Positions 24,919 to 34,729 are shown, counted from the first letter of the stretch. The stretch is DNA of 64,000 nt from Clostridiales bacterium Firm_16 (GCA_001604185.1 LVAV01000032.1:1-64000); one strand, 5' to 3'. Made by a program: numbers and translations. Notes: generated by a model not told the origin, from the letters alone.

Positions 24919-25716
24919 TTACTGAGCCAGCAGATATCCCAGAATCGAAGCGGCAGAAGCCGCATTGAGAGATTCAGCCCGACCCGGCATCGGTATCTTA
25001 ACAAGTATATCACACAAGGATGAAGTATTCTCTAATAATCCGTTCGCCTCATTCCCGATCCAGAGAGCCGCCGATTTCGGAAGCTCGACTTCAGACAGGA
25101 TCTTTCCGTGGAGATGGGCACCAATGGAAGGGATCCCCTTCTCCTTCAAGACCCGGAACACCTCTTCCGAGTTCGGGAAAGGCAGGACCGGAATATGAAA
25201 ACAGGAACCCATAGAGGCACGAAGCACTTTCTCGTTATAAGGATCAACAGAGTCCTCCGTATAAAGCACGGCCCGATAAGCGAAAGCATCCGCCATACGG
25301 ATGATCGTACCCATATTTCCCGGATCAGAAAGATGCTCTAAAACGATATAACGGTTATTCTCCGATTCGAAAGGAATCCCGCCGCTATGTACCGGCATCT
25401 TCACTACCAGAGCAACTCCTTGCGGATTCATGGTTGCAGACAGTTTTGCAAAGAGAGACTCGGAAAAAACAAGGCAATCACAGTCGGCTGTTGCCGGATA
25501 CTGCTCCTTCCACTTTCCCAGGATCTCTTTTCTGTCCGCGCGAAGAAGGACGCACTCCGGAACCATTCCGGAAAGCAGTGCATCCTCACACAAACGCAAA
25601 CCCTCGATAAAAACCTTTCCCTGAGCCCGCGCGACCTTTCGGTCATGCAGAGCTACAAGAGAGCGGTATCGAGGGTTGTCTTTACTCTTTATTTCAGTAA
25701 AACGGTCCACGACCAA
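24919..25716 (-). CDS. TrmH/SpoU-family RNA 2'-O-methyltransferase
   Basis: A 265-residue SPOUT enzyme that methylates a ribose in rRNA or tRNA using S-adenosylmethionine in a knotted fold. The N-terminal substrate-binding part (about 1-100) is followed by the three motifs LSDPGNMGTIIRMADAF (about 130), LWIGNEANGL (about 218) and IPMPGRAESLNAASAASIL (about 242-260). The start is TTG, directly after the rplT stop codon (TAATTG), so translation probably depends on ribosomes finishing rplT. This position after rplT is common in Bacillota. The exact nucleotide target cannot be read from sequence. Confidence 0.92.
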   Translation of the reverse strand: MVVDRFTEIKSKDNPRYRSLVALHDRKVARAQGKVFIEGLRLCEDALLSGMVPECVLLRADRKEILGKWKEQYPATADCDCLVFSESLFAKLSATMNPQGVALVVKMPVHSGGIPFESENNRYIVLEHLSDPGNMGTIIRMADAFAYRAVLYTEDSVDPYNEKVLRASMGSCFHIPVLPFPNSEEVFRVLKEKGIPSIGAHLHGKILSEVELPKSAALWIGNEANGLLENTSSLCDILVKIPMPGRAESLNAASAASILGYLLAQ

Positions 25717-26070
25717 TTACATTGCAGACTTTGCCTGCTCGCAAAGCTTAGCAAATCCGTTCGGATCGGAAATAGCGATCTCGGACAGAACCTTACGGTC
25801 GAGAGCAATATCAGCCTTCTTCAGACCATTCATGAAACGGCTGTAGGAAAGACCATTGATACGGCAAGCCGCATTGATTCTCTGGATCCAGAGCTTTCTG
25901 AAATCTCTCTTCTTAGCCTTTCTGTCACGGTAAGCATATGCACCGGACTTCATAACCTGCTGGTTAGCAACCTTGAACAGCTTGCTCTTGTGACCGAAAT
26001 AACCCTTGGCCTGCTTTAAAATCTTATGATGACGCGCTCTTGTACGCATTCCTCTTTTTACTCTAGACAT
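25717..26070 (-). CDS. rplT: 50S ribosomal protein L20
   Basis: A 117-residue protein matching L20 throughout ([39 protein letters not shown]). It binds 23S rRNA early in 50S assembly and, in Bacillota, also represses its own operon by binding the infC leader RNA. The gene lies 45 bases after rpmI. Confidence 0.98.
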   Translation of the reverse strand: MSRVKRGMRTRARHHKILKQAKGYFGHKSKLFKVANQQVMKSGAYAYRDRKAKKRDFRKLWIQRINAACRINGLSYSRFMNGLKKADIALDRKVLSEIAISDPNGFAKLCEQAKSAM

Positions 26071-26115
26071 GGAATATACCTCCCTAAGTTATCTTTATCA
26101 AATCTCGAACAATAA

Positions 26116-26313
26116 TTATTTATAAGGAATCATCGTCTTAATGACCTTGGCATTGGCAGCTGCACAAACCGCGGTATGACGGAGATGTCTCATTCTCTTG
26201 GACGGTCTCTTGCTCAAGATGTGGCGACGGAAAGCCTGGGAGTACAAAACCTTACCGGTACCCGTTACCTTAAATCTTTTCTTGGATGAACTGTGTGTTT
26301 TCTGCTTAGGCAT
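26116..26313 (-). CDS. rpmI: 50S ribosomal protein L35
   Basis: A 65-residue basic protein with the L35 pattern (MPKQKTHSSSKKRFKVTGTGKV; HILSKRPSKRMRHLR). It lies between infC and rplT in the classic operon order; GGAGG lies upstream of the ATG. Confidence 0.98.
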   Translation of the reverse strand: MPKQKTHSSSKKRFKVTGTGKVLYSQAFRRHILSKRPSKRMRHLRHTAVCAAANAKVIKTMIPYK

Positions 26314-26338
26314 TTTTCTATTTCCTCCTTATTCACAA

Positions 26339-26860
26339 TCAGTTTTTCTTTGGAGCCAGGAACATAACCATGTTTCTGCCTTCGATCTTAGCCGGCTTGT
26401 CGATCTGACCGACCTCTGCACAAAGCTGTGCAAATTTCTCCATCACAGCGTAGCCCTGGTTCTGGTAAGCCATCTCACGTCCACGGAACTTAACGATGAC
26501 TTTGACTCTGTTTCCGTCCTTTAAGAATCTGCATGCGTTCTTCGTCTTGACATTCAGGTCGTGATCTTCTGTTGTCAGCTTCATGCCGACTTCCTTCGTC
26601 TCGATCACTTTCTGATTCTTTCGGGCTTCCTTCTCTCTCTTGGCCTGTTCGAACAGATACTTGCCATAGTCCATGACCTTGCACACCGGATTCTCCGGAT
26701 TATTCGCAATCAGTACCAGATCCAGTCCGGCTAACTCTGCGGCTTTTCTAGCCTGCTCGATCGGAACGATACCGACCATCGTACCATCTGCATCAATTAA
26801 TCGAACCTTCTCAAAGCTGATCTCGTCATTGATAGGTTGCCCATTTGTCTGTCTAGCGAT
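26339..26860 (-). CDS. infC: Translation initiation factor IF-3, non-canonical ATC start
   Basis: Binds the 30S subunit, prevents 50S joining and checks the start codon. The protein of about 173 residues runs from (I/M)ARQTNGQPINDEISFEKVRLI through the linker helix and the C-terminal domain (KVIVKFRGREMAYQNQGYAVMEKF). No ATG or GTG is in place: AAGGAGG (26870-26876) is followed after 9 bases by ATC at 26858-26860, in frame just before the conserved ARQ/TNGQPIND start. Upstream in-frame ATGs lie beyond a terminator hairpin. A rare start codon is a known trait of infC (AUU in E. coli), where IF-3 limits its own synthesis. The leader adds L20-type attenuation. Confidence 0.9.
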   Translation of the reverse strand: MARQTNGQPINDEISFEKVRLIDADGTMVGIVPIEQARKAAELAGLDLVLIANNPENPVCKVMDYGKYLFEQAKREKEARKNQKVIETKEVGMKLTTEDHDLNVKTKNACRFLKDGNRVKVIVKFRGREMAYQNQGYAVMEKFAQLCAEVGQIDKPAKIEGRNMVMFLAPKKN

Positions 26861-26881
26861 AAGAACACACCTCCTTAACAC

Positions 26882-26916
26882 AAAAAACGGAGCGAAACTT
26901 TCCCGCTTCACTCCGT
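26882..26916 (-). terminator. Attenuator terminator in the infC-rpmI-rplT leader
   Basis: Stem ACGGAGTGAA/TTCGCTCCGT (26887-26916, with one mismatch) is followed by TTTTTTG on the minus strand and lies 6 bases before the infC ribosome binding site. The leader from about 27001 is roughly 140 bases long. By place and layout this is the L20-controlled attenuator known upstream of infC in Bacillus. Confidence 0.75.
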
Positions 26917-27007
26917 CAAAACTTACCATAAAATAAGCCACAATCGTGAACCTCTTCATCGAAACTTGAGGTGAGAAGCGGAAACTCCTACTTGCTGTAA
27001 CATTGGT

Positions 27008-27036
27008 ATGATAATCATTTGATAACTGAATGTCAA
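27008..27036 (-). promoter_or_regulatory. Consensus promoter of the infC operon
   Basis: TTGACA (complement of 27031-27036), a 17-base spacer and TATCAT (complement of 27008-27013). An inverted repeat AAGCACT/AGTGCTT (27035-27062) overlaps the outer edge of the -35 box. Confidence 0.8.
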
Positions 27037-27165
27037 GCACTTTTTTCGAAATTTCAGTGCTTTTCCCACTTCAAAATCTCTCGCGCCCCATTCCTGCGTC
27101 CCTTTCTTCCCTGCTTCGGTCCCTCCGACGCATTTTAGGTCGCTACTAACTAATAGAATCTATGC

Positions 27166-27171
27166 TATAAT
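27166..27171 (+). promoter_or_regulatory. Extended -10 promoter of the aminotransferase gene
   Basis: TGCTATAAT (27163-27171), about 38 bases before the start codon; no good -35 box. The sequence between it and the infC promoter (27063-27160) is pyrimidine-rich on the plus strand and holds no gene. Confidence 0.6.
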
Positions 27172-27208
27172 GCATCACATAATGTGATTTGTAAAGGAAG
27201 TGAAGCTC

Positions 27209-28381
27209 ATGATCTCTAAAGAAATAGAAAACAAGATCTCAGGCGGTTCTCTGATCCGTAAGATGTTCGACGAAGGTACACGCCTGAAGAAGATATACGG
27301 CGACGACAAGGTTTTCGATTTTTCCATCGGCAACCCGGACCTGGAGCCACCGAAGGAAGTCAAGGACGCCCTGATCGAGCTGGCTAACGCTGATATCCCA
27401 GGTATGCACGGCTACATGGCCAATGCAGGTTACCCGGAAACCAGAAAAGCCATCGCCGACAAGCTTTCCGCCGAAAGCGGCGTATCCGTCGGCATCGATT
27501 CCATCTGCATGACCTGCGGTGCCGCATCCGGCATGAACAACATCCTCCGCGCCATCATGGAGCCGGAAGATGAGATCATCCTGCTTGCACCTTTCTTCCT
27601 GGAATACCTGAACTACATCAGCAACGTCAAGGGCAAGCCGGTCATCGTCAACACCGATCCGGACACCTTCCTTCCGGTCATGGACGAGATCGAGAAAGCC
27701 ATCACCCCAAGAACGAAGGCGATCATCATCAATTCCCCGAATAACCCGAGCGGCGCGATCTACCCGAAGGAAGTTCTCTGCGAACTGAATGCCCTTCTGA
27801 AGAAACAGGATCACGTGATTCACGTCATTTCCGACGAACCGTACATCGATCTTGCCTACGACGGCATGACGGTACCTTCTTCCCTGTCCTGCTTCGACAA
27901 CCTGATCATCTGCTTCTCCTGGAGTAAATCCCTTTCTCTCCCTGGCGAGCGTATCGGCTACACCTGTGTCAGCCCGAAGCACGAAGATTTCGAACTTCTC
28001 ACCCAGGCACTCGTTCTGTGCAACCGTATCCTCGGCGCCGTTAACGCACCGGCTCTCATGCAGCGCGTCGTAGCCAAGGCTCTCAACGCGAAGGTAGACG
28101 TTCCGAATTACGAAAGAAGAAGAAACCTTCTTTACAACATCATCACCGAAGCCGGCTTCACCTGCACCAAGCCACAGGGCGCCCTCTATCTGTTCATGAA
28201 GACACCGATCGAGGACACCGCCTTCTGCGAAGTCTGCGCGAAGTACAACGTCCTGGTCGTTCCGGGTTCTGCATTCAAGCGTGAAGGCTATGTACGTCTC
28301 GCCTTCTGCGTATCCGAGAAGACGATCCTCGGCTCGAAGGATGCCTTCGAAGCCATCGCCAAGGAATTAGGTCTGAAATAA
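27209..28381 (+). CDS. PLP-dependent class I/II aminotransferase
   Basis: A 390-residue cytosolic enzyme of the aspartate aminotransferase fold (subgroup I). Motifs: FSIGNPDLEPP near the N-terminus, the cofactor-ring region AASGMNNILRA, NSPNNPSG (Asn contacting PLP), SDEPYIDLAY, and FSWSKSLSLPGERIGY with the Schiff-base lysine, then VRLAFCVSE near the C-terminus. The amino acid substrate cannot be fixed from sequence. The ATG at 27209 has AAGGAA 9 bases upstream; a GTG three codons earlier overlaps the spacing region. It is the only plus-strand gene in a long minus-strand stretch, and it uses C-ending codons more than its neighbours, which fits high expression or separate origin. Confidence 0.92.
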   Translation: MISKEIENKISGGSLIRKMFDEGTRLKKIYGDDKVFDFSIGNPDLEPPKEVKDALIELANADIPGMHGYMANAGYPETRKAIADKLSAESGVSVGIDSICMTCGAASGMNNILRAIMEPEDEIILLAPFFLEYLNYISNVKGKPVIVNTDPDTFLPVMDEIEKAITPRTKAIIINSPNNPSGAIYPKEVLCELNALLKKQDHVIHVISDEPYIDLAYDGMTVPSSLSCFDNLIICFSWSKSLSLPGERIGYTCVSPKHEDFELLTQALVLCNRILGAVNAPALMQRVVAKALNAKVDVPNYERRRNLLYNIITEAGFTCTKPQGALYLFMKTPIEDTAFCEVCAKYNVLVVPGSAFKREGYVRLAFCVSEKTILGSKDAFEAIAKELGLK

Positions 28382-28443
28382 TAACTGAAACAAGATTGAC
28401 CGCCGTCTCTGCCACAACGACAGGATCGGCACAGGTCGAGAGA

Positions 28444-29097
28444 TCAAGATCTAGGTGCGATCATCACAAGCATGGTTCCGTTCTCCATAACGAAACCATG
28501 CTTTTCTTTCGTTACATCGATTTCATTACTCACGGTAAAAGAACTGCCCCACATGAGGTCATGTCCGGAAAGCGGATACTTCATTCCGATGGTGGAAACA
28601 CCGAAAGCCCCTTCGCCAAGAGGGATCAAGGAAAACACATTCTCTGCAACGGCCAGTTCATCCGGGATCTCGAAAGTCCGAGCTCCGCAGAGCGGAAACA
28701 CCCAGGTATGCCCGTCCGTGACCGTGATCCGATAACCTTCTGTCTGAAGTCTCATCACCAGCAGAAGATTCGTCATGACATGGTCTGTTCTTCCCACCAG
28801 GGAAGTGATGAATAATATCGGTGTCTCTTTCTCGATAGAACGAAGGCATAGTTCAGAATCCGTCATATCCTTCTCCACTGGGAAAACCCGATGCGACACA
28901 TTATTGTCTTTTAACCAGGAAAGAGTATCCGGCGAGATCGAATCCATATCCCCCCAGACCACATCTGGAAGAATACTCAGATCATGCAGAGCATCCGCTC
29001 CGCTGTCCGCACAGATAATGCGCTCCGCCGAAGAGATCCTCGACAGGAGCGTAGAAAGATCTTTATTGGGACCTCCTGCGATTACGACAACACACAT
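28444..29097 (-). CDS. thiN: Thiamine pyrophosphokinase
   Basis: Transfers pyrophosphate from ATP to thiamine, giving thiamine diphosphate. The 217-residue protein has the family motifs IICADSGADAL (about 27), VWGDMDSIS (about 47), KDMTDSELCL (about 76) and GRTDHVMTNLLL (about 103), then a beta-rich thiamine-binding domain (SGHDLMWGSSFTVSNEI). The start overlaps the end of rpe by 16 bases, suggesting coupled translation. The order rsgA-rpe-thiN is standard in Bacillota. Confidence 0.95.
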   Translation of the reverse strand: MCVVVIAGGPNKDLSTLLSRISSAERIICADSGADALHDLSILPDVVWGDMDSISPDTLSWLKDNNVSHRVFPVEKDMTDSELCLRSIEKETPILFITSLVGRTDHVMTNLLLVMRLQTEGYRITVTDGHTWVFPLCGARTFEIPDELAVAENVFSLIPLGEGAFGVSTIGMKYPLSGHDLMWGSSFTVSNEIDVTKEKHGFVMENGTMLVMIAPRS

Positions 29098-29741
29098 GCC
29101 CGCAGCTCCTCAATCGCCTTGGCATGATCATCATTGGAGAATACCGCGCTTCCTGCCACCAGCAGGTTCGCTCCGGCCCGTACCACCCGCGCGATGGTAT
29201 CGGTACAGATGCCGCCGTCAACGGAAATGATCGTATCCAGATTCTTCTCATCCACGACTTTGCGCACCGCCGCAATACGGTCCAGGGACTCCTCCATGAA
29301 ATGCTGCCCGCCGAATCCGGGACGAACTGACATGACTAGGATCAGGTCGCAGGCTTCCACATAAGGCAGGATCTTCTCGATCGGTGTATCCGGATGGATC
29401 GACATACCGGCTCTTTTGCCAAGAGAATGGATCTTCTCGATCACCGGGTACGGGTCTTCCACCGTCTCCACGTGGAACGTGATCATATCCGCGCCCGCCT
29501 CCGCGAAAGAATCAATAAACTTCATCGGGTTTTCGATCATAAGATGCACGTCGAAGATCAGGTTACTTTCCGGACGGATCGCCTTCACTACCGGCACGCC
29601 GAAAGTAATATTCGGTACATAATGCCCGTCCATCACATCAATGTGAAGATAAGTTGTGTGTTCTTCCACCTTCGCGATCTCATCCGCCAGATGTCCAAAA
29701 TCCGCAGAAAGGATCGATGGGTTGATCTCAAAATCCTTCAC
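29082..29741 (-). CDS. rpe: Ribulose-phosphate 3-epimerase
   Basis: Interconverts ribulose 5-phosphate and xylulose 5-phosphate in the pentose phosphate pathway. The 219-residue TIM barrel has INPSILSADFGHL, HIDVMDGHYVPNITFG, FDVHLMI, MSVRPGFGGQ and SVDGGI, with catalytic Asp and metal-binding His residues present. The GTG at 29741 is preferred because AAGGAA sits 9 bases upstream; a GTG three codons earlier is too close to that site. Confidence 0.96.
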   Translation of the reverse strand: MKDFEINPSILSADFGHLADEIAKVEEHTTYLHIDVMDGHYVPNITFGVPVVKAIRPESNLIFDVHLMIENPMKFIDSFAEAGADMITFHVETVEDPYPVIEKIHSLGKRAGMSIHPDTPIEKILPYVEACDLILVMSVRPGFGGQHFMEESLDRIAAVRKVVDEKNLDTIISVDGGICTDTIARVVRAGANLLVAGSAVFSNDDHAKAIEELRACVLS

Positions 29742-29756
29742 TTTATACACTTCCTT

Positions 29757-30644
29757 CTATTTTCCATATCTTTTCGATTTCTCTATCATTATATCCAAAA
29801 ATTCACGATAGCGAGAGAGTCGTCCATCTGTGATCCCGCTTTCCTCCACCATACATCCCAGTTCGCCTTTATGACGGCAGTCCTGGAACCGGCACCGGTC
29901 GCTGATCTTCTGAAGCTCAGGATATCCGCCGATGACATCCGCCGTCTCCAGTCCGATCTCATCGATCTCCAGTGAAGAAAAACCGGGCGTGTCGATCAGG
30001 AATCCTTCCTGAAACGGGAAAAGCTCTACATGTCGGGTGGTATGTTTTCCACGGCGGAGACGCTCACTGATGTCTCCCACTTCAATATGCTCCATACCGG
30101 TAAGACGATGGCACAACGTAGATTTGCCCACTCCGGACTGACCGGCGATACCCACCGTATTACCACAGAATATCTCTTTCGTCTCTGCCTCCGAGATCGT
30201 CTCCTCCTTCGAGGAAAGCAATACCCGGAAACCTGCGTCCTGATATTCTTTCTGAAGAAGAGCCGCTTTATCGGGGTCCAGATCCGTCTTTGTCAGCAAT
30301 ATCACCGGACGGATCGACAGCTTGGCGCTGACGATCAGAAGCTTATCCAGAAGCTTAAGATCCGGATCCGGTTCACTGACCGAGATCGCGATGACAAGTG
30401 TATCGATGTTCGCCACACTGGGGCGGATCAGAAGATTCTTTCTCGGAAGAATGTCCGAGATCGCATAAGGAATATCCGGATCTCCGGAAGGCTCGATCCT
30501 ACAATAGTCTCCCACCGTAGGCTTCATCTTCCGATTACGGAAAATACCACGGGGTTTCGCCAGGACCGATTCACCATTTTGAAGCAGGATCGTATAGTCC
30601 CCTGCCACCCCTTTCATGATCCTTCCATCCAGAACTTCACTCAT
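29757..30644 (-). CDS. rsgA: Ribosome small-subunit GTPase RsgA
   Basis: Circularly permuted GTPase that helps mature the 30S subunit. The 295-residue protein has an OB fold (about 1-75), the permuted G motifs LLTKTDLD (G4) before GQSGVGKST (G1, about 165) and DTPGFSS (G3), and a C-terminal zinc finger ([14 protein letters not shown]). The ATG at 30644 overlaps the prkC stop by 8 bases, with GGAGG 11 bases upstream. The open frame extends further, but that part merely reads the Pro-rich prkC tail out of frame. Confidence 0.96.
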   Translation of the reverse strand: MSEVLDGRIMKGVAGDYTILLQNGESVLAKPRGIFRNRKMKPTVGDYCRIEPSGDPDIPYAISDILPRKNLLIRPSVANIDTLVIAISVSEPDPDLKLLDKLLIVSAKLSIRPVILLTKTDLDPDKAALLQKEYQDAGFRVLLSSKEETISEAETKEIFCGNTVGIAGQSGVGKSTLCHRLTGMEHIEVGDISERLRRGKHTTRHVELFPFQEGFLIDTPGFSSLEIDEIGLETADVIGGYPELQKISDRCRFQDCRHKGELGCMVEESGITDGRLSRYREFLDIMIEKSKRYGK

Positions 30645-32937
30645 GGTTCGGTTCTCCTCCACCCGGCGGATCATTCTGTCCGGGGCCGTCACCCGGACCA
30701 TCTCCCGGACCCTTGTCCGGTTTCGGTGTCGGGGTAGGTGTCGGCTCCTGAGGCTCCGGAGTCGGAGTCGGTTCCGGTTTCGGCGTAGGTGTAGGTGTCG
30801 GCTCCTGAGGTACCGGAGTCGGAGTCGGTTCCGCCTTCGGTGTCGGGGTCGGTTTCTTGGTCGGTTCAGGGGTCGGCGTCGGTACCGGTGTAGGCTCCGG
30901 CGTCGGCTCAGGTGTAGGTGTCGGCGTTGCCTGATTCTGGGCAAACATACCGATCAGCTGCAGGTCACCTTCCGGCATCAGGAATGTATAGGTCTCCTCG
31001 AAACTGATGGTATTACCATATGTATCGATCCAGGCTACGAAATGATAGCCCATGCTCGGAACCGCCGAGATCGTTACGGCAGTATTGGCAGGATAAATAC
31101 CTGCACCGGCCAGCGTACCTTCACCCTGAGGCTGAAGCATCAGGTTAAATCCGATGACTTCCGGAGTCGGTGTCGGCGTACCTCCACGATCCTTATCTTC
31201 CTGAGATCCTACATAGATCTTAATGGCTGATTTTCTCTGTACTACTGTTCCCGCGGATGGATCACACAGCATGATGAACAGCTGGCTCTCCGGCAGATTC
31301 TGGGCGGCCAGTTCCGGATTGATCTCGATCTCCGCAAGTACAAGATCCGCATTATCGATCTCGATCCTTGCCTTATCCAGGGACAGACCGATCAGCTTCG
31401 GAACCGTGATCTCCATCGACTTCTGGCTGAAGATAATGGTAATGGTCGAACCCGGATTGACAGGAGTTCCCGCCGCCGGCTCCGTACGCAGAACCAGACC
31501 GTCTTCCACATCGTTATTGATCTCCGGCCTTACATTGACCTCGTAGCCTTCATTCTTCAACTTCGTGAAGGCCTCGAAATACTTCATATTGGAATAATCC
31601 TCAAGATTCACGGCATCCGGTGCTTTACTTACCGTCAGTTCCAGGATATTGACCGTACTGTTATTCTTGATCTCCATGCCTTCCTGGATACTCTGCTTGA
31701 TAACCACGTTCGGCGCATAGTCGGTACGCACCTCGTACGCCACGATCTTATAAGCCGTAAAATGATTCTCCTCGAACCCTTTCTGGACTTCGGCTATGGT
31801 CTTACCCACATAATTCTGCACAACAAAAACACTGTTGGTCTCGCGTTGTACCGTTCTCTTCAAGGTATCCGTGATCAACAACGTCATACCGATAAAGAAT
31901 CCCACGATCAGAAGCACGATGATCACGACCACCAGATTATCCTTCACACGGGAATGTCTTCTGGTCTTGATCGAACGCTCGATATCCTTGAGTTTACCGT
32001 AATTCGGCTCCTGTCGGATCGAAGACGGATTTCCGCCTGGTGCCGACGCCTCTTTCACCACTTCCTGACTGGTATCCACGATACCGTAAGAACCATTCGG
32101 GTCCACCATGAGGGCATCCAGTTCGCCCACCATCTCGCGGATAGACTTATAACGAAGTTTCGGATCCTTCTGCATCGCCTTCTGGATAATGGCATCCAGA
32201 CCCTGGGGAATGCCCGGGACGAAAGTCGAAGCATACGGAACCGGCTCCTGAAGATGTTTCACTGCGATAGAAACCGAGTTTTCTCCGTCAAAAGGAACCC
32301 GCCCCGTGACCATCTCGAACATCGTCACGCCAAGTGAATAAATGTCGGAGCTCGGACTGACCACACCGCCTCTGGCCTGCTCCGGTGAGAAATAGTGAAC
32401 AGAGCCCAGTGCTCCGCCGGATGTCAGAGTAATGGTGTGATTCGTAGAAGCATGCGCAATACCGAAGTCCGTCACTTTGGCAATACGATCACGGGTGATC
32501 AGGATATTGTGTGGCTTGATATCACGATGCACGATACCGTTCTGATGCGCCGTATCCAGCGCCATACCCACCTGGATCACAATCGGCACGGCGACCTTCC
32601 AGTCCAGATGACCATTCTGAAGGATCATCTCCTTAACGGTGATTCCTTCAACATATTCCTGTACCATATAACGGATGCCGTTCTCCTGACCGACTCCGAA
32701 AACATGGACGATGTTAGCATGAGAAAGCGAAGAAGCCGCCTTGGCCTCCGTATCGAAACGCTTGATAAACTCCGGGTTATTGGCAAATTCAGGCTTGAGG
32801 ATCTTGATGGCAACATTCATGCCGGATGAAAGGTCGGTGGCCAGATACACATCGGCCATACCACCGCTTCCTATGAGCTTGATGATCCTGTAACGTCCAC
32901 CTAATATCATGCCCTCAGGGCTAACCGTACTACTCAT
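30637..32937 (-). CDS. prkC: PASTA-domain Ser/Thr protein kinase with added outer domain
   Basis: Membrane kinase that senses wall fragments and phosphorylates cytoplasmic proteins. The 766-residue protein has a Hanks-type kinase domain (10-275): GSGGMADVY, Lys45, HRDIKPHN with Asp139, DFG at 157. A juxtamembrane region leads to one membrane helix (about 337-358) and three PASTA repeats (about 370-585). Two parts are unusual: an InlB/Flg_new-like beta repeat (about 595-670; [23 protein letters not shown]...FAQN), then a long PTPEPTP tail ending in a Gly/Pro-rich stretch. It overlaps prpC by ATGA and rsgA by 8 bases. Signal reception at the wall is well founded for the family; the role of the extra domain is unknown. 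Confidence 0.95.
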   Translation of the reverse strand: MSSTVSPEGMILGGRYRIIKLIGSGGMADVYLATDLSSGMNVAIKILKPEFANNPEFIKRFDTEAKAASSLSHANIVHVFGVGQENGIRYMVQEYVEGITVKEMILQNGHLDWKVAVPIVIQVGMALDTAHQNGIVHRDIKPHNILITRDRIAKVTDFGIAHASTNHTITLTSGGALGSVHYFSPEQARGGVVSPSSDIYSLGVTMFEMVTGRVPFDGENSVSIAVKHLQEPVPYASTFVPGIPQGLDAIIQKAMQKDPKLRYKSIREMVGELDALMVDPNGSYGIVDTSQEVVKEASAPGGNPSSIRQEPNYGKLKDIERSIKTRRHSRVKDNLVVVIIVLLIVGFFIGMTLLITDTLKRTVQRETNSVFVVQNYVGKTIAEVQKGFEENHFTAYKIVAYEVRTDYAPNVVIKQSIQEGMEIKNNSTVNILELTVSKAPDAVNLEDYSNMKYFEAFTKLKNEGYEVNVRPEINNDVEDGLVLRTEPAAGTPVNPGSTITIIFSQKSMEITVPKLIGLSLDKARIEIDNADLVLAEIEINPELAAQNLPESQLFIMLCDPSAGTVVQRKSAIKIYVGSQEDKDRGGTPTPTPEVIGFNLMLQPQGEGTLAGAGIYPANTAVTISAVPSMGYHFVAWIDTYGNTISFEETYTFLMPEGDLQLIGMFAQNQATPTPTPEPTPEPTPVPTPTPEPTKKPTPTPKAEPTPTPVPQEPTPTPTPKPEPTPTPEPQEPTPTPTPKPDKGPGDGPGDGPGQNDPPGGGEPNHE

Positions 32938-33689
32938 TGTTTCTCCTTACCTTTACGGATCTCACACTCCGCCAATATCATCGATATATTATCCTGTCCG
33001 CCTGCACCGTTGGCAAGATCCAGCAGAAGCTGCGCACAGTAATCCAGATTCTTATGTTTTCTAAGGACCGCACGGATAGTCTTATCCTCCACATAGCCGT
33101 GCAACCCGTCCGAACACATAAGTATAACATCTCCGTTGGCAATTTCAACCGAGAAGGTATCCGGCATAACATACTCATTCACGCCCAGAGACCGCAGAAG
33201 CACATGCCTCTTCGGATGTGTTCTGGCTTCTTCCTGGCTGATCATGCCGGAATCGACCATCTCCTGGACCAGGGTATGGTCATGTGTCAAAGTGCGCATC
33301 TGCTGCCCGTGCAGCAGATAGATCCGACAATCTCCGATATGGGAGATATACAGATTCTTTTCCCTTATCACCGCTACAGTCAGGGTCGTACCCATTCCAC
33401 GATAGCGGAAACTTCCCAAAGACTGGAGATACACCTTCACATTCGCTTTCTCCAGCGTGAAGGAAAGAAGCCTCTCCAGTTTCTCCGGATCGTCAGCATC
33501 GAACAAGTAATCATTCATGGCCTGTCTGACATACTCCACTGCGGTCTTGCTGGCCAGCTCACCGGCCGCATGACCACCCATGCCATCCGCGATGACAAGG
33601 CATTCATCCTTGCCCACGGAGAACGTAGCCAGACAATCCTCATTGTTTGCGCGTACCAGACCTACGTCGGATACACTCACGACTTTCAT
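32934..33689 (-). CDS. prpC: PP2C-type protein phosphatase (PrpC/Stp)
   Basis: Removes phosphate from Ser/Thr residues, opposing the adjacent kinase. The 251-residue protein has the PP2C metal-site motifs RANNEDC (about 13), [13 protein letters not shown] (about 30-42), [12 protein letters not shown] (about 115), [11 protein letters not shown] (about 190) and [10 protein letters not shown] (about 230). The ATG at 33689 overlaps the rlmN stop (ATGA) and is preceded by GAAGGAA; a longer in-frame start lies inside rlmN. The stop overlaps the prkC start in the same way. Confidence 0.96.
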   Translation of the reverse strand: MKVVSVSDVGLVRANNEDCLATFSVGKDECLVIADGMGGHAAGELASKTAVEYVRQAMNDYLFDADDPEKLERLLSFTLEKANVKVYLQSLGSFRYRGMGTTLTVAVIREKNLYISHIGDCRIYLLHGQQMRTLTHDHTLVQEMVDSGMISQEEARTHPKRHVLLRSLGVNEYVMPDTFSVEIANGDVILMCSDGLHGYVEDKTIRAVLRKHKNLDYCAQLLLDLANGAGGQDNISMILAECEIRKGKEKQ

Positions 33690-34729
33690 GATTCCTTCTT
33701 CTCCTGCATTCCTCTTCTCAATTGGCCGCAAGCAGCCATAATATCGGTACCCATCTCTCGACGCAAAGTCACGGTCATGCCCAGCTTCTCAAGAAGCTCC
33801 TGGAAAGCCTTGACCGACTTCGGTTTACTCCTGTGAAAAGGACTCCCGTCGAATTCGTTCGCCGCAATCAGATTGATATGACAATGAATGCCATGCAGGA
33901 CCTTCGCCAGTTCCCTGGCGCATTCCGGCGTGTCATTCACTCCATCGAATAACGAATACTCGAAGGTGATCCTTCGGTTGGTATTCTTCTCATATACCCG
34001 GCAGGCATCCAACAATTCCTTGAGGGAGTACCGGTTCGCGATCGGCATGATACTCTTTCTCAATTCATCATTTGGTGCATGCAGAGAAACCGACAGATTT
34101 ACCTGCATATCGATCTCTGAAAATTGTATCATTTGAGGCACAAGTCCGCAAGTTGACACCGTGATATGACGCGCCCCGAGGTTCAGTCCTTTTTCCGCAT
34201 TGGCGGCACGAAGGAAACCTACAAGGGAGTCAAAATTGTCGAAGGGTTCACCGATCCCCATGACCACCACGCTATGGATCCGCTCCCCTGCGAAAGATCC
34301 CGCCAGCAGCACCTGCCCCAGCATCTCACCACTGGTCAGGCTTCTTCCGAAACCGGCATGGGCCGAAGCACAGAAACGGCATCCCATCTTGCATCCCGCC
34401 TGGGAAGAGATACAGATCGAAAGACCGGTCTTATACCGCATCAGCACCGTCTCGATGCAATGCCCGTCATAAAGCCGGAACACGAATTTCTGGGTTCCGT
34501 CGATCTCAGATACCAGATGCTTCTCGATAGACATACTCTCCGTGATGAAGTCTTCCTTCACGGCATTCTTGATGTCATTAGGAACATTGGTCATCTTCTC
34601 CATATCCAGAGCGCCCTTCATGAGCCACTGATAAAGCTGGAGCGCACGGAACTTCGGGAAGCCCTTCTGCTTCATATATTCTTCCCACTCAGGAAGTGTA
34701 AGATCCAGAACAAATCTCTTCTCCATCAT
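33686..34729 (-). CDS. rlmN: Dual-specificity RNA methyltransferase RlmN (radical SAM)
   Basis: Methylates C2 of an adenosine in 23S rRNA and in some tRNAs. The 347-residue radical-SAM enzyme has the cluster motif CKMGCRFC (about 112), GIGEPFDN, SVSLHAPND and the C-terminal catalytic Cys in MAACGQLR (about 335). It overlaps rsmB and prpC by ATGA junctions. AAGGAG lies 6 bases before the ATG. Confidence 0.97.
   Translation of the reverse strand: MMEKRFVLDLTLPEWEEYMKQKGFPKFRALQLYQWLMKGALDMEKMTNVPNDIKNAVKEDFITESMSIEKHLVSEIDGTQKFVFRLYDGHCIETVLMRYKTGLSICISSQAGCKMGCRFCASAHAGFGRSLTSGEMLGQVLLAGSFAGERIHSVVVMGIGEPFDNFDSLVGFLRAANAEKGLNLGARHITVSTCGLVPQMIQFSEIDMQVNLSVSLHAPNDELRKSIMPIANRYSLKELLDACRVYEKNTNRRITFEYSLFDGVNDTPECARELAKVLHGIHCHINLIAANEFDGSPFHRSKPKSVKAFQELLEKLGMTVTLRREMGTDIMAACGQLRRGMQEKKES

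Noticed and set aside
27200-28381. Recent horizontal transfer of the aminotransferase gene
   Set aside because: C-ending codons and the opposite strand are suggestive, but there are no mobile-element traces, and high expression explains the codon use equally well.
30645-30944. N-terminal extension of rsgA rich in Arg, Pro and His
   Set aside because: It is the prkC Pro/Thr tail read out of frame; the ATG at 30644 has a good ribosome binding site and gives a normal-length RsgA.
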